Position numbers and translations under genes: made by a program
Notes under the pieces: generated by a model
Told to the model about the DNA's origin: nothing
Databases searched by the model: none
The model's input: the letters and a program-made list of their open reading frames with translations, nothing else
NCBI RefSeq assembly: GCF_028285715.1
Contig: NZ_JANQOO010000017.1
Coordinates: forward strand, 744,001-808,000
DNA: 64,000 bases
Reading direction: 5' to 3'
Origin: Ulvibacterium sp.
GTDB lineage: Bacteria > Bacteroidota > Bacteroidia > Flavobacteriales > Flavobacteriaceae
In this document: positions 1 through 9,400 of the stretch, in pieces
How the letters are laid out: each line of letters opens with the position of its first letter
Numbering within the stretch: the stretch's first letter is position 1

Positions 1-2
1 TT

Positions 3-629
3 ATGAAAACTAAAACACACAGAATCGGAGTCATTGGCTCCGGCAATATGGGCGGACAATTAGGTCGTTTATGGGCCAAGGCAGGCTACGAAGTCATGTT
101 CAGCTCCCGCAATCCCGAAGGTTTAAAACTGCTGGTCGAAGACTTGAAAAATGCCCGAGTGGGTACCGTGGAAGATACTATCGACTTTGGAGATGTAATT
201 GTTTTGGCCATTAACTATGGAACTCTTCAACAGGTCATAGACAAGCTAAAGGATAGGGACAAAACCATAATTGACCTCACCAATCCAGTTTACTGGACAG
301 CAAACAAAACCTTGGCCAAAGTAAACCTAAATGGCAAATCTGCGGGGGAGAATCTACAAGCCATATTACCCAAAGCCAAAGTGATCAAGGCCTTTTCCTC
401 CCATTACGCGGCTTCGCTGCAAGAGGGACATCGCGAATATCCCATTGCAGTGTTTTACACTACTGATTTCGAAATCAACAAGGAACTGGCGGAAAGGCTT
501 ATCTCGGATATTGGATTTGAACCCCTATTCTACGGGGGACTGGAACGAAGTTTGGACATTGAACTATACGGGAAGTATTCGAACAAAATCATGTCCAGGG
601 AAGAGGCATTGGCCAGCATCGGTCAATAG
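3..629 (+). CDS. NAD(P)-binding F420-reductase-like oxidoreductase
   Basis: This 208-residue protein opens with a Rossmann dinucleotide-binding fold: the glycine motif GSGNMG sits at residues 12-17, directly after a hydrophobic beta strand. The length and layout match the 'NADPH-dependent F420 reductase / NADP oxidoreductase coenzyme F420-dependent' family, many members of which are small cytosolic reductases of unknown substrate. Bacteroidota are not known to make F420, so the family name should not be read as the function. The ATG lies 2 bp from the window edge; an upstream start cannot be excluded, but the motif position fits this start. A hairpin terminator follows. The substrate is not predictable. 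Confidence 0.75.
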   Translation: MKTKTHRIGVIGSGNMGGQLGRLWAKAGYEVMFSSRNPEGLKLLVEDLKNARVGTVEDTIDFGDVIVLAINYGTLQQVIDKLKDRDKTIIDLTNPVYWTANKTLAKVNLNGKSAGENLQAILPKAKVIKAFSSHYAASLQEGHREYPIAVFYTTDFEINKELAERLISDIGFEPLFYGGLERSLDIELYGKYSNKIMSREEALASIGQ

Positions 630-686
630 AATTGGAACAAAAAGAATAAGGGAAATCACATACAAGGCGACCCACCTTAAATAGAT

Positions 687-721
687 AAAGCGACCTATTG
701 ATAAAGAAGGTCGCTTTTTTC
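687..721 (+). terminator. Rho-independent terminator
   Basis: A perfect 10-bp inverted repeat, AAAGCGACCT / AGGTCGCTTT, with an 11-base loop is followed by a run of T. It lies about 60 bp after the stop codon of the oxidoreductase gene and should end that transcript. Confidence 0.85.
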
Positions 722-831
722 TTTCCTCAACGCTTTAAATATTAAATTTTGGTCATTTCTTACAGGTTTTAGGTTAGCGACATGGGGCACTTAAGTCGGA
801 CCTTTAGGGTATAAAACAAAATCAAATAATC

Positions 832-924
832 ATGAAAAAGTTTGCACTCATAACGTTACTCTATTTGACCGTTTCCGTTGTTGTTATGGTAGTGGGATTC
901 GCAGTGGTAAGTGACATCCTCTAA
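832..924 (+). CDS. Possible 30-residue membrane peptide
   Basis: A 30-residue open frame begins at ATG 832. It encodes a Lys-rich start (MKK), then an almost uninterrupted hydrophobic stretch (about residues 4-26), then a short polar end (SDIL). This is the pattern of a single-pass small membrane protein. It lies in an otherwise empty gap between a terminator and the AraC gene. I recognise no family. The hydrophobic composition and position make it more than a random frame, but such a short frame needs conservation evidence. Confidence 0.35.
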   Translation: MKKFALITLLYLTVSVVVMVVGFAVVSDIL

Positions 925-972
925 ACAACATAAGGTAATTTTCCAATTAGTTCGAATTTGCTATTTTTAGAT

Positions 973-1863
973 ATGGCAAAAAAAGAGATTCCAGTATTTG
1001 AAACCAGCAATGACATACATGCTGCCACAGGTTTTGACCATCGCAGTCATATCCCCGGATTTGACATTTTTACCATGGAATCGCTGGAACCTACTGCCAG
1101 ACGCTGTATGCCGCCCTATCGGCAAGGGTACTATCAAATAGGTATTTTGAGCGAATCGGCCGGGTCGAGTATAAATTTAAATACCAATGCCGTGGATTTG
1201 GAACAATTTCCGTTATGGTTTGTGGTACCTGGACAAGTATTTTCTTGGGTACGAGATCCAGAGACCAAAGGGATTCACATACAGTTTCGAAAAGAATTTA
1301 TTGCTCAAACCGTTCCCCGACTTACCGAGACCTTTCCTTTTTTAAAAATTACGGAAAATAGTGTTTTTCTGATGACTCCTGAGGAGCAACAATCATTGGA
1401 AACCGATATGGAGCGCATGCTGTCCGTGTTTGAAAATCCCCACCCCTATCAAGAAAAAATGTTGGAAGGGATGTTAGTGGCACTACTATACAACTGTAAG
1501 TCCATCTATGAGCGGTTCAAGACCAGGGAGAGTCATTTAAGCCGCAAGCAAGTTCTTTCCCAAAAATTTCAGCAACTGGTGGATAAGCTCTATGTGGATT
1601 CAAAAAATGTGGGCGACTACGCGGAACAACTCAATGTAACCCCAAATTATCTGACGACTATTGTTAAGGAAGTGACGGGGAAATCGGCCAAGGATGTTAT
1701 CCAAGAGCGCGTTTTTCTAGAAAGTAAGACAATGCTCTCGTTTACTAGTCTGGATGTTGCAGAGATTGCCTATCAACTTAACTTTCAAGAACCTACCCAC
1801 TTTACGCGTTTCTTCAAAAAGTATAGTGGATCCACCCCCAACAAGTTTCGAAAATCCCTCTAG
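973..1863 (+). CDS. AraC family transcriptional regulator
   Basis: A protein of about 296 residues with an unrecognised N-terminal sensing half and a C-terminal AraC-type double helix-turn-helix (about residues 190-296). The second HTH shows the typical pattern VAEIAYQLNFQEPTHFTRFF followed by GSTPNKFR. The frame is open from a TTG at 958, but ATG 973 (MAKKEIPVFET) is the more natural start. It probably controls nearby small redox genes; the SDR gene follows 86 bp downstream on the same strand. No operator could be identified. The inducer is unknown. Confidence 0.85.
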   Translation: MAKKEIPVFETSNDIHAATGFDHRSHIPGFDIFTMESLEPTARRCMPPYRQGYYQIGILSESAGSSINLNTNAVDLEQFPLWFVVPGQVFSWVRDPETKGIHIQFRKEFIAQTVPRLTETFPFLKITENSVFLMTPEEQQSLETDMERMLSVFENPHPYQEKMLEGMLVALLYNCKSIYERFKTRESHLSRKQVLSQKFQQLVDKLYVDSKNVGDYAEQLNVTPNYLTTIVKEVTGKSAKDVIQERVFLESKTMLSFTSLDVAEIAYQLNFQEPTHFTRFFKKYSGSTPNKFRKSL

Positions 1864-1949
1864 TTAACATTTTTGCCATTTTCCAGTGAAAAGTGGTTAT
1901 TTCTTGATCAACGCTATTCCGAACTTTGTCATGATTTAAAAACAGAATC

Positions 1950-2648
1950 ATGAATACGGATAAAATCGCTTTAATAACAGAGGCAGGGAACGGTTTCGGG
2001 CATAAGTTTGCCACACTTCTAGAGAACCACGGATTCAGTGTTATCATTGCCACCAAAGGTGAAGTGTATCACACACGGCAAACGTTGACCCAAGGTAATA
2101 TTGAAATACTAAAGACCGATTTGACCCAAAGGAGGGACATAACCCAACTACACGACTACATAAAAAAGCGTTACGATAAACTGGATGTGCTTATCAACAA
2201 TGGCGAAATAGCAAATGGTTTTGGCCAGAAAATAGACCAACTCCGTATGGAAGAAGATGTGAAAAGTTTATATGAGGTAAACCTGTTCTCCATACTTGAG
2301 ATTACAAAAACAATGCTTCCCTTATTAAAAAAGAGCGATATGGGAAAAATTATCAACATTTCAAGTGCCTTGGGAGATATAAACAAAATGAAGGACGATG
2401 GATTTCATTATGCAAATTACCAAATGACGGCCTACGCCACGGCCAAAGCTGCACTTGAAATGTTTACGGTCCTGCTATCCCGGGAACTAAGGACCACCAA
2501 AATTCAGGTAAACAGTTTTGATCCGATACGATTGAAAAACTGCACTCATAATGATGTGGCCATTTGCAACCAAGTGGAAAAAGAACTACTTGAATTGCTG
2601 GATATAGGCAAAGTCGTCGGTCCAGCGGCACTGTCCTTTTTCAAATAA
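1950..2648 (+). CDS. Short-chain dehydrogenase/reductase, atypical cofactor motif
   Basis: A 232-residue SDR-fold protein. The catalytic YxxxK is present (Y162, K166), with the active-site serine region ISSALG before it. The N-terminal glycine motif reads TEAGNGFG rather than the usual TGxxxGxG, so the first glycine is Glu; the NNAG motif appears as NNGE. The protein is slightly short for a classical SDR (about 250) and ends soon after the substrate loop. Cytosolic NAD(P)-dependent oxidoreductase of unknown substrate. GAACTTTG at 1921-1928 is a plausible -7 box. The altered cofactor motif may mean changed cofactor affinity rather than loss, because the catalytic residues are intact. Confidence 0.8.
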   Translation: MNTDKIALITEAGNGFGHKFATLLENHGFSVIIATKGEVYHTRQTLTQGNIEILKTDLTQRRDITQLHDYIKKRYDKLDVLINNGEIANGFGQKIDQLRMEEDVKSLYEVNLFSILEITKTMLPLLKKSDMGKIINISSALGDINKMKDDGFHYANYQMTAYATAKAALEMFTVLLSRELRTTKIQVNSFDPIRLKNCTHNDVAICNQVEKELLELLDIGKVVGPAALSFFK

Positions 2649-2755
2649 CGCCAAAACACGAATCAAAATAGGGAAAACAGAAGAATCGAATTTATAATGA
2701 CAGTGGACGTGTTTAATTTTATCTTAAAATAATTAAACATTTAAAAATTTATTTA

Positions 2756-2763
2756 TACATTTG
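2756..2763 (+). promoter_or_regulatory. -7 promoter box of tetR
   Basis: TACATTTG matches the Bacteroidetes -7 consensus TAnnTTTG at every defined position. It lies 5 bp before the TetR operator, so transcription would start inside or at the edge of the operator. Confidence 0.6.
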
Positions 2764-2768
2764 CCCAA

Positions 2769-2785
2769 AATGACCAACAGTCAAT
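2769..2785 (+). promoter_or_regulatory. TetR operator site 1
   Basis: AATGACCAACAGTCAAT is an inverted repeat (TGAC-N5-GTCA) immediately after the -7 box of tetR. The same 13-bp core recurs with one base change at 3425-3437, and exactly in inverse orientation at 5239-5251. Position and repetition argue that this is the autoregulatory operator of the adjacent TetR protein. Confidence 0.65.
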
Positions 2786-2790
2786 TTAAA

Positions 2791-3408
2791 ATGGTGGCTA
2801 CTAAAAAGCATCTTAAACCAGCTTCTAGAAGAGAGCAAATTATTAATGCCGCTGACCTTGTCTTATTGGATGTCGGCGTTAAAGACTTCACGATTGATAA
2901 GGTTGTTGAATATCTTGGTATTGCAAAAGGCACCGTTTACAAGTATTTCCAAAGTAAGGACGACGTTTTGGCCGAGGTAAGTACAAAAGCGCTTAATCAG
3001 TTGTTGAATTACTTTAAGATGAGCGAGCGCAATAGTCCTGATGGCCCAGAAAAAACAAAAGCCGTAATTATGTCCTGCTATCATTACAGCAAAGACTATC
3101 CCAAATATTTTGAGCTCATCGTGTACCTGGAGCGCCCAGAATTTAAAACATCAGCCGAATCACATCGTAAGGCCAGTACTAAAATTCAAGAATTTTTTAT
3201 TGGGCATATAGAGCTTCAAAAAGAACAAGGTTATTTTAAAAAAAATATAAATCCGATGATGATGAATTACCTGTGTTGGGGAAGCAGCATGGGCGTAATG
3301 CAATTCCTAGATTCAAAAAGAGCATTTTTGGAACAAGAACAAAACATCTCACAAGAAGAATTGATGACTTCTTTTGTGGAAGTGTTTGTAAATGGAATGA
3401 CAAAATAA
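2791..3408 (+). CDS. TetR/AcrR family transcriptional repressor
   Basis: A 205-residue TetR-family protein counted from ATG 2791. The N-terminal HTH is clear: RREQIINAADLVLLD, then VVEYLGIAKGTVYKYFQSKDDVLAEV; the C-terminal ligand domain is not diagnostic. An in-frame ATG at 2770 would add seven residues, but it lies inside the operator and next to the predicted transcription start, so 2791 is preferred. TetR genes adjacent to RND pumps usually repress the pump and themselves. Here three copies of one palindrome (before this gene, before the next gene and before the efflux adaptor) support control of the whole block. The ligand is unknown. Confidence 0.85.
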   Translation: MVATKKHLKPASRREQIINAADLVLLDVGVKDFTIDKVVEYLGIAKGTVYKYFQSKDDVLAEVSTKALNQLLNYFKMSERNSPDGPEKTKAVIMSCYHYSKDYPKYFELIVYLERPEFKTSAESHRKASTKIQEFFIGHIELQKEQGYFKKNINPMMMNYLCWGSSMGVMQFLDSKRAFLEQEQNISQEELMTSFVEVFVNGMTK

Positions 3409-3422
3409 TTTTTTTAACCAAT

Positions 3423-3439
3423 AATGACTAACAGTCATT
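3423..3439 (+). promoter_or_regulatory. TetR operator site 2
   Basis: AATGACTAACAGTCATT is a perfect inverted repeat (6-bp arms, 5-bp spacer) between the tetR stop codon and the DUF2461 start codon. Similarity with site 1 continues past the palindrome (TTTAAAAT). No good -7 box was found beside it, so it may control an internal promoter or act as a roadblock. Confidence 0.65.
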
Positions 3440-3454
3440 TTAAAATATCAGTAT

Positions 3455-4117
3455 ATGAGTGGAAAGGAATATATCTTCAAATTTTTACAGGACCTCACGG
3501 AGAATAACTCAAAAGATTGGATGGAAGCTAATAAAGAGCGTTACAACCAGTCCAAGACATATTGGTTAAAAGAGGTTGAATCAATGCTGAAGCGCTTGTC
3601 AAAGCACGATAAACATTTTGAAAAGTTTTCTCCCAAGGACACGATCATGCGAATCAACAATAACAGGATGTTTCACCCTGATTTACCAATCTATAAAAAT
3701 CACTTTGCCTTTTCTCCCATGACCAAAAAAGACGGGTATGCACGTTTGTTCTTCTCTTTCAGCCCATTTGAATCCTACATAGGAGGCGGTTTATGGAGAC
3801 CTCAAAAAGAAATCTTGGATGAGGTCAGGGCCGCCATCGTATATGAAGGTGAAATTCTTCACGATGCCATAAATGATGACGCTTTTATGTCCTTCTTTGG
3901 CGGGCTACAAGAGGATACCCAAAAGTTAAAAAAACCTCCAAGAGGTTATGATAAAAACCATGAATACGTTGAGTTGTTGAAGTATAAAAACTTCAGTACG
4001 GGTATTCATCCAACTAAGGAATATTTAATCAAAAATGACTTGGCCGATGTAGCAGAAGAGGTTTACCTAAAACTTAAGCCAATGAACGATTTTTTCCAAA
4101 GGGCTTTGTTTGAGTAA
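3455..4117 (+). CDS. DUF2461 (TIGR02453) family protein
   Basis: A 220-residue cytosolic protein. The N-terminal FLQDLTENNSKDWMEANKERY, the central RINNNRMFHPDLPIYKNHF and the block GGGLWRPQKEILDEVR are hallmarks of the DUF2461/TIGR02453 family, which is common in Bacteroidota and has no established biochemical role. It lies between tetR and the nucleotide cyclase gene, with a TetR operator just before its start and only one base between its stop and the next ATG. It is therefore probably expressed with the cyclase and efflux genes. No catalytic motif can be assigned. Confidence 0.85.
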   Translation: MSGKEYIFKFLQDLTENNSKDWMEANKERYNQSKTYWLKEVESMLKRLSKHDKHFEKFSPKDTIMRINNNRMFHPDLPIYKNHFAFSPMTKKDGYARLFFSFSPFESYIGGGLWRPQKEILDEVRAAIVYEGEILHDAINDDAFMSFFGGLQEDTQKLKKPPRGYDKNHEYVELLKYKNFSTGIHPTKEYLIKNDLADVAEEVYLKLKPMNDFFQRALFE

Positions 4118-4118
4118 A

Positions 4119-5291
4119 ATGAGATCTTTTAAAAACCATATCGTCCTTTCCATCATGGCCGTCACTGCCACCAATGTGTATTTTCTAATGTGGTGCCTCC
4201 TTGACCAACATGCTGTTGAACAAAAGATTACGACCAATCTTGACTTTTATGAATTCATGGCCATCACAAATGGGGCACTCATTATTATATCCCTTTTTAG
4301 CATAACCTACAAAAATCTGGGGGATACCATCTTGGAATGGGGCTACTCCAATGCATTTCGGTTTGTGGTCCTGATCTTGCTTTCGATCTTCATTTTCGCT
4401 TTGGCCTGTATCTTCCTCTTAGCTATTCATTTCCATATAAATGCCAGTTACAGTGTTACCAACGCTATTTCGAATACCGTATTAAGTCCTTTTTTCGGCT
4501 CATTGATAGTCTTTTTTTCACTGGTGAGCATCCTTATGTTTTTTATATCAAATCTAGAACGTCGTTCGGGTAATATGTTTCGATTAATGTCCCAGTCTAT
4601 GGGAAATTCGCTAAAACCCAAACTTGTCCGGCGCGGCTTTATGTTTATTGACCTGAATGACGCTACCAGTCTAGCTGAGAAGCTTTCCAGTCAGCATTAT
4701 GCCAACCTGCTAAGGGATTGTTTTCGACTTCTGAATGAGCTTGTGGACGTTTCGCCCTTTGAAATTTACCAGTACGTAGGTGATGAGGCGGTAATTACCT
4801 GGGAGATGGATATTTCCAATGCCGATTTAAAAGCACTCCAACTTTTTGCAGATTTTAAAGCTTATCTGGAAGAAAACAAGGAGGCATTCAAAAAAGGCTA
4901 TGGCACCCAACCCAAATTCAAGTGTTCCATCCACAGTGGTGAGGTCGTACAAAGCGAAATAGGGAAAGAGGTGAGGCACCTCGTTTATCATGGTGATGTT
5001 CTAAACACCGCGTCTAGATTATTGTCGCAATGCCATGACTACCACACAGATGTCATCATCTCCAAGGGTTCGGTTTCCAATATTAAGAACGTAGCGGAAA
5101 AATACGATTTAAACCTTATGGTATGTGATAATCTAAAAGGAAAGGAAAACAGCATTGAAGCCTTCGTTGTCACCCCAAAGGACAATGCCGCAACAGAAAA
5201 CACAAGTGAAACGATCACTTTTTTTTTAGCATCCAAAGTGACTGTTGGTCATTTTATAAATAACGAATCCAAAGTATTGTTTAAACAATAA
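4119..5291 (+). CDS. Membrane-anchored class III adenylate/guanylate cyclase
   Basis: About 390 residues: four predicted membrane helices in the first ~150 residues, then a class III nucleotide cyclase domain. Both metal-binding aspartates are visible, D178 in FIDLND and D222 in YVGDEAVITW, and the later GDVLNTASRLL carries the conserved Asn/Arg pair, so the enzyme should be active. Whether it makes cAMP or cGMP cannot be told. ATG 4119 is chosen over an upstream TTG at 4110 because it follows the DUF2461 stop by one base. The third TetR operator lies within the last 18 codons, so the 3' end doubles as regulatory DNA for the efflux genes. A cyclase inside an efflux locus is unusual. Confidence 0.85.
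   Translation: MRSFKNHIVLSIMAVTATNVYFLMWCLLDQHAVEQKITTNLDFYEFMAITNGALIIISLFSITYKNLGDTILEWGYSNAFRFVVLILLSIFIFALACIFLLAIHFHINASYSVTNAISNTVLSPFFGSLIVFFSLVSILMFFISNLERRSGNMFRLMSQSMGNSLKPKLVRRGFMFIDLNDATSLAEKLSSQHYANLLRDCFRLLNELVDVSPFEIYQYVGDEAVITWEMDISNADLKALQLFADFKAYLEENKEAFKKGYGTQPKFKCSIHSGEVVQSEIGKEVRHLVYHGDVLNTASRLLSQCHDYHTDVIISKGSVSNIKNVAEKYDLNLMVCDNLKGKENSIEAFVVTPKDNAATENTSETITFFLASKVTVGHFINNESKVLFKQ
5239..5251 (+). promoter_or_regulatory. TetR operator site 3, before the efflux operon
   Basis: TGACTGTTGGTCA is the exact reverse complement of the core of operator site 1. It lies 79 bp before the start of the efflux adaptor gene, inside the end of the cyclase coding region. No consensus -7 box is obvious between it and the adaptor start. 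The exact 13-bp match within 2.5 kb makes chance very unlikely. Confidence 0.6.
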
Positions 5292-5329
5292 CATAAGTAA
5301 AACACATCTAGAAATTAATAAAAAGTAAC

Positions 5330-6469
5330 ATGAGAAAACTAAACATCATTAAAATGAGGCTTATGCTTGCTGGCATAGGTCTAATGGGCATTGCCTGTGG
5401 GAGTACAGCGGAAAAAGAATCCTCGGAACCACAGGAAGGGGAACCAGCCAACAACTCTCAAAGTACCGTTCAGGTCATTAGAAAATCCGACCTAAAGTTG
5501 CAAACGGTCAAAAATGAGAACGTCACCACCTATTTGCCCATTACAGGAAGGGTAATCCCTAAAAATTCCACACAACTGGTAGCCGAAGTGCAGGGGCGTA
5601 TTCTTCTTGGTGTAAAGTCCTTTAAGGAAGGGACGTCATTTGGCAAGGGACAAACATTACTGCGTATTGATAGCCAAGAATTTGCCCTTACTTTGGAGTC
5701 ACAGAAAAATACTTTCTTAAATATCCTTACGGGTATGATGCCCGACTTAAAGGCCGATTACCCGGATAATTATCAAAATTGGCTCAATTACGTTTCCAAC
5801 TATAAAACTGGGGGTGCTTTACCTGAATTACCCCAAACTACCTCAGATTCCGAAAAGTATTTTGTGACCTCCAGGCAAGTGTATAATACCTACTATTCCA
5901 TAAAAGCACAAGAAGAGCGGTTGAGCAAGTTCACATTAAAAGCTCCCTATAGCGGCTCTTTATCATCTACCTTGGTAGACAATGGTGGTTTGGTTTCGCC
6001 AGGTCAACCTTTGGGAACGTTCATTAGCAATCAGGTATATGAAATAGAGTCTGCGGTAAGCTTAAAACTTGCCAATGCCTTAAAAGTGGGGCAAAAAATA
6101 GAATTCAATAGCAAGGAACTGAACAAAATCTTTACCGCTATGGTTGTTCGGATCAATGATATTGTAGACCCGAACACACAAAACATCCCTGTTTTCCTAA
6201 GTGTAAAGGATAAAGCTTTGCGCAGCGGCATGTACCTAGAAGGAAGGGTACCATCCAAAACCTATGAAAACGCGATGTCCATTCCCATTGATATTCTGGA
6301 AAGGGACAATACGGTGCACATCTTACAGAATGGGGTGATCAAAAAACAGGAAGTGTTCATAATGAATACTGGTATGGACCAAGTAACCGTACGTGGTTTA
6401 GTGGACAATTCACAACTAGTACTTACCACTTTTGAAAACCCTATTTCGGGTTTAAAAATTACAAAATAA
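5330..6469 (+). CDS. RND efflux periplasmic adaptor lipoprotein (HlyD/AcrA family)
   Basis: A 379-residue membrane fusion protein. It begins with a lipoprotein signal peptide ending at Cys23 (GLMGIAC), followed by a low-complexity acidic linker. Barrel-sandwich (lipoyl) halves are visible around VAEVQGRILLGVKSFKEGTS and FTLKAPYSGSLSSTLVDNGG, then beta-barrel and membrane-proximal domains. The hairpin between the lipoyl halves is rather short. It should link the inner-membrane pump encoded next (one base between the genes) to the TolC protein. Substrate not predictable. First gene of the adaptor-pump-TolC operon controlled by the upstream TetR. Confidence 0.88.
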   Translation: MRKLNIIKMRLMLAGIGLMGIACGSTAEKESSEPQEGEPANNSQSTVQVIRKSDLKLQTVKNENVTTYLPITGRVIPKNSTQLVAEVQGRILLGVKSFKEGTSFGKGQTLLRIDSQEFALTLESQKNTFLNILTGMMPDLKADYPDNYQNWLNYVSNYKTGGALPELPQTTSDSEKYFVTSRQVYNTYYSIKAQEERLSKFTLKAPYSGSLSSTLVDNGGLVSPGQPLGTFISNQVYEIESAVSLKLANALKVGQKIEFNSKELNKIFTAMVVRINDIVDPNTQNIPVFLSVKDKALRSGMYLEGRVPSKTYENAMSIPIDILERDNTVHILQNGVIKKQEVFIMNTGMDQVTVRGLVDNSQLVLTTFENPISGLKITK

Positions 6470-6470
6470 G

Positions 6471-9400
6471 ATGAAGAAACTAATTACGTATTTAATCCAG
6501 AAACCACGTCTTACAAACCTTTTTGTGGGTCTTATCGTTATTCTCGGTCTCCTGACGGTGATGAATATGAGGTCCAACTTTTTACCGGGCGAACCAGTAA
6601 GCTTTATTAGTGTAAACGTGGTATATCGCGGTGCCTCACCACAGGAATTGGAAACGGATGTTGTCAATAAAATTGAAGATAACCTTGATGGATTAAAGGG
6701 AGTGCGAAGGGTCACCTCTACCTCCAAAGAAAGCTTTGCCAATGTTCGTGTCGAAATTCTGGACGATGCGGACCCGAACGAAGTGCTACAGGACGTAACC
6801 AATGCAGTTGATCGTATTACCACCTTTCCACCTGAGGTTGAAAGTCCAACTATACTCAAGGAAGAGATTCTGAACTATACGATGACGGTTGCCATTTCAG
6901 GCAGCAAGAGTTTGAATGAACTTAAGGATTATGCCAAAAACATTAAGGACGAGTTGTTGTATTCGCCACAGTTGTCGCAGATTTTCCTTTCAGGTTTTCC
7001 CGAAGAAGAAATAGAGGTAAGCTTTAGGGAAAGCGACCTCAGGACCTACAAGATTACTTTTGACGAGGTAAATGCAGCTATTCAACGCGAGAATATCAAA
7101 GCCTCTGGAGGAAAATTAAAAACTGGAAACGAAAACATCTTGCTACGGTTAGACAACAGAGCTTATAGTGCAAAGGGACTACGTGATATTATCGTGAAAA
7201 CAACTGCAGATGGAAAAGTAATCCGCCTAGAAGATGTGGCCCAAGTGAAAGACCGATTTGCAGATAAACCAGACCGCTCTTATATTAATGGAAAGGAAGC
7301 CGTTATATTAAAGGTATTTTCCCGGGCGGAGGAAGATATTCTGGAAAATTCAGAATATGTGGTCAATTATCTCAACACTTTCAATAAAACTCATGAAGGC
7401 ATCAAGGCGGAGATAATCGAGGACAAAAGCATATCCCTTAATGATGCTATAGGCACGCTACAAAACAATGCATGGCAGGGAATTTTATTGGTGCTTATTG
7501 TTTTAGGGCTTTTTCTTAATCCTAGGGTGGCATTTTGGGTGGCATTTAAAATTCCGGTGGCATTGTTGGGTATGTTCATCCTATCCAACTTTTATGATTT
7601 GACCATCAATCAGGTTTCCCTTTTTGGGATGATAGTGGTCCTTGGTGTAATCGTAGATGACGGTGTGGTAGTGGCGGAGAACATTTATCAGAAATATACG
7701 GACGGTGCAAGCGCACTTAACGCTGCCATAAAGGGAACCCTCGAAGTCGTCCCGGCTATCATAGCTTCATTGGCCACTACGGCACTTGCTTTTTCCTTGT
7801 TCTTTTTTCTGGATGGCCAGCTCGGTGATTACTTCAGTGATATTTCTTTCGTAGTCTGCGCTACCTTGCTTATTGCATTTATGGAAACGGTTTTTATCCT
7901 TCCCATCCATATTGCCCGTTCAAAAGCATTGACCAAAGAAGATAGACCCTGGAAACTCACTCAAAAAACGAACAACTCATTACTATGGTTTAGGGACAAA
8001 ATCTATATGAAAGCCATTGGGTTTTTTGTTCGTATCCCGGTTTCCGGTATTGTTTTGGTTATCCTGTTGATGGTTGTTACCGTAGGTGCAATGAGTGCTG
8101 GTTTGATAAAAGGAACTTTCTTCCCTACAATTGACCAAGATGTAATAACCGCAAAAATTGAATTGCCATTGGGAACCGATGAATCAATAACCAACAAGAA
8201 GTTACAGCAAATAGAAAATGCTATCTGGAAAGTAAACGAAGACTATACCGGCAAACGTGAAGATGGCCAAGATGTCATAAAATATACGGAGCGGGTCGTT
8301 GGTCCAAATTCCGATGAAGGCTTAGTGAACATCTATATGATGGAAGGTGATAAACGTGGTATTCTCAGTTTTGAAATTGCCGATGCCATACGCCAGGAAG
8401 TGGGTGACATACCAGAAGCCACAAATCTTTCTTATGGAAGCATCGCAGTTTTTGGAAAACCCGTTTCAATCGCGTTACTAGGCACCAATTTTGAAGAAGT
8501 GCGCGATGCAAAAAAAATGCTTCGTGAGTACTTAACCAATAGGAATGACCTTAAGGATGTCACTGACACAGATAAAGTTGGAATGCCCGAATTAGAGATG
8601 GAATTGACATCAAAAGCCCGATTCCTGGGACTTTCAGAAGGACAAGTGTTTAATCAGATACGTAAAGGATTCTTTGGGCTCGAAGCCCAAAGTTTGCAGC
8701 GCGGTGATGAAGAAGTAAAGGTATGGCTTCGCTATGACGAAGCAGATCGTAAACGTCTTGACCAACTGGAAAATGCACGTTTTATTACTCCATCGGGCGC
8801 CTCATATCCGTTTGGTGAGATAGCCACCTTTTCACAAAAAGATGGTGTTAGGGAAATTAACCACCAAAATGGTATTCGGGAGGTTCGCGTTGAAGCGGAT
8901 GTCGCCAGTCTTTTAACCTCTGTACCCGCTGTCCTTGCAGAGGCCGAAGCTACCATTCTCAAGGATATTCAAGAAAAATATCCCAATCTGCGCTATACTT
9001 TGGAAGGAGAAGCCCGTTTGAGCGGCGAAACCCAGTCCAGCAGTCAGGGACCCTCCACTATTGTATTGATCCTTCTGATAGCCATAATTTTATTTAGCTA
9101 CCGTTCTTTCAGTAAAGCCATTACCATTCTAGCAATGCTACCTTTCGCCTTTATTGGAGTTGCTTGGGGTTCATTTTTTCACGGGATCCCAGTAAGTATT
9201 TTTTCAATATTGGGAATGATTGCCCTTTGGGGTATTCTTATCAACAACGGGCTGGTTCTTATTTCAACATATAATGATCTATTAAAAACGGATAGGAATT
9301 TCAAAGAAGCCCTGAAAGAGGCCTCAATATCCCGTTTTCGACCGATAGTCCTTACAACAATCACAACGGTCTTTGGACTTGCGCCCTTACTTCTCAACAA

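Noticed and set aside
2770-2790. Upstream ATG of tetR as start codon
   Set aside because: It lies inside the operator palindrome and next to the predicted transcription start; the next ATG at 2791 fits better.
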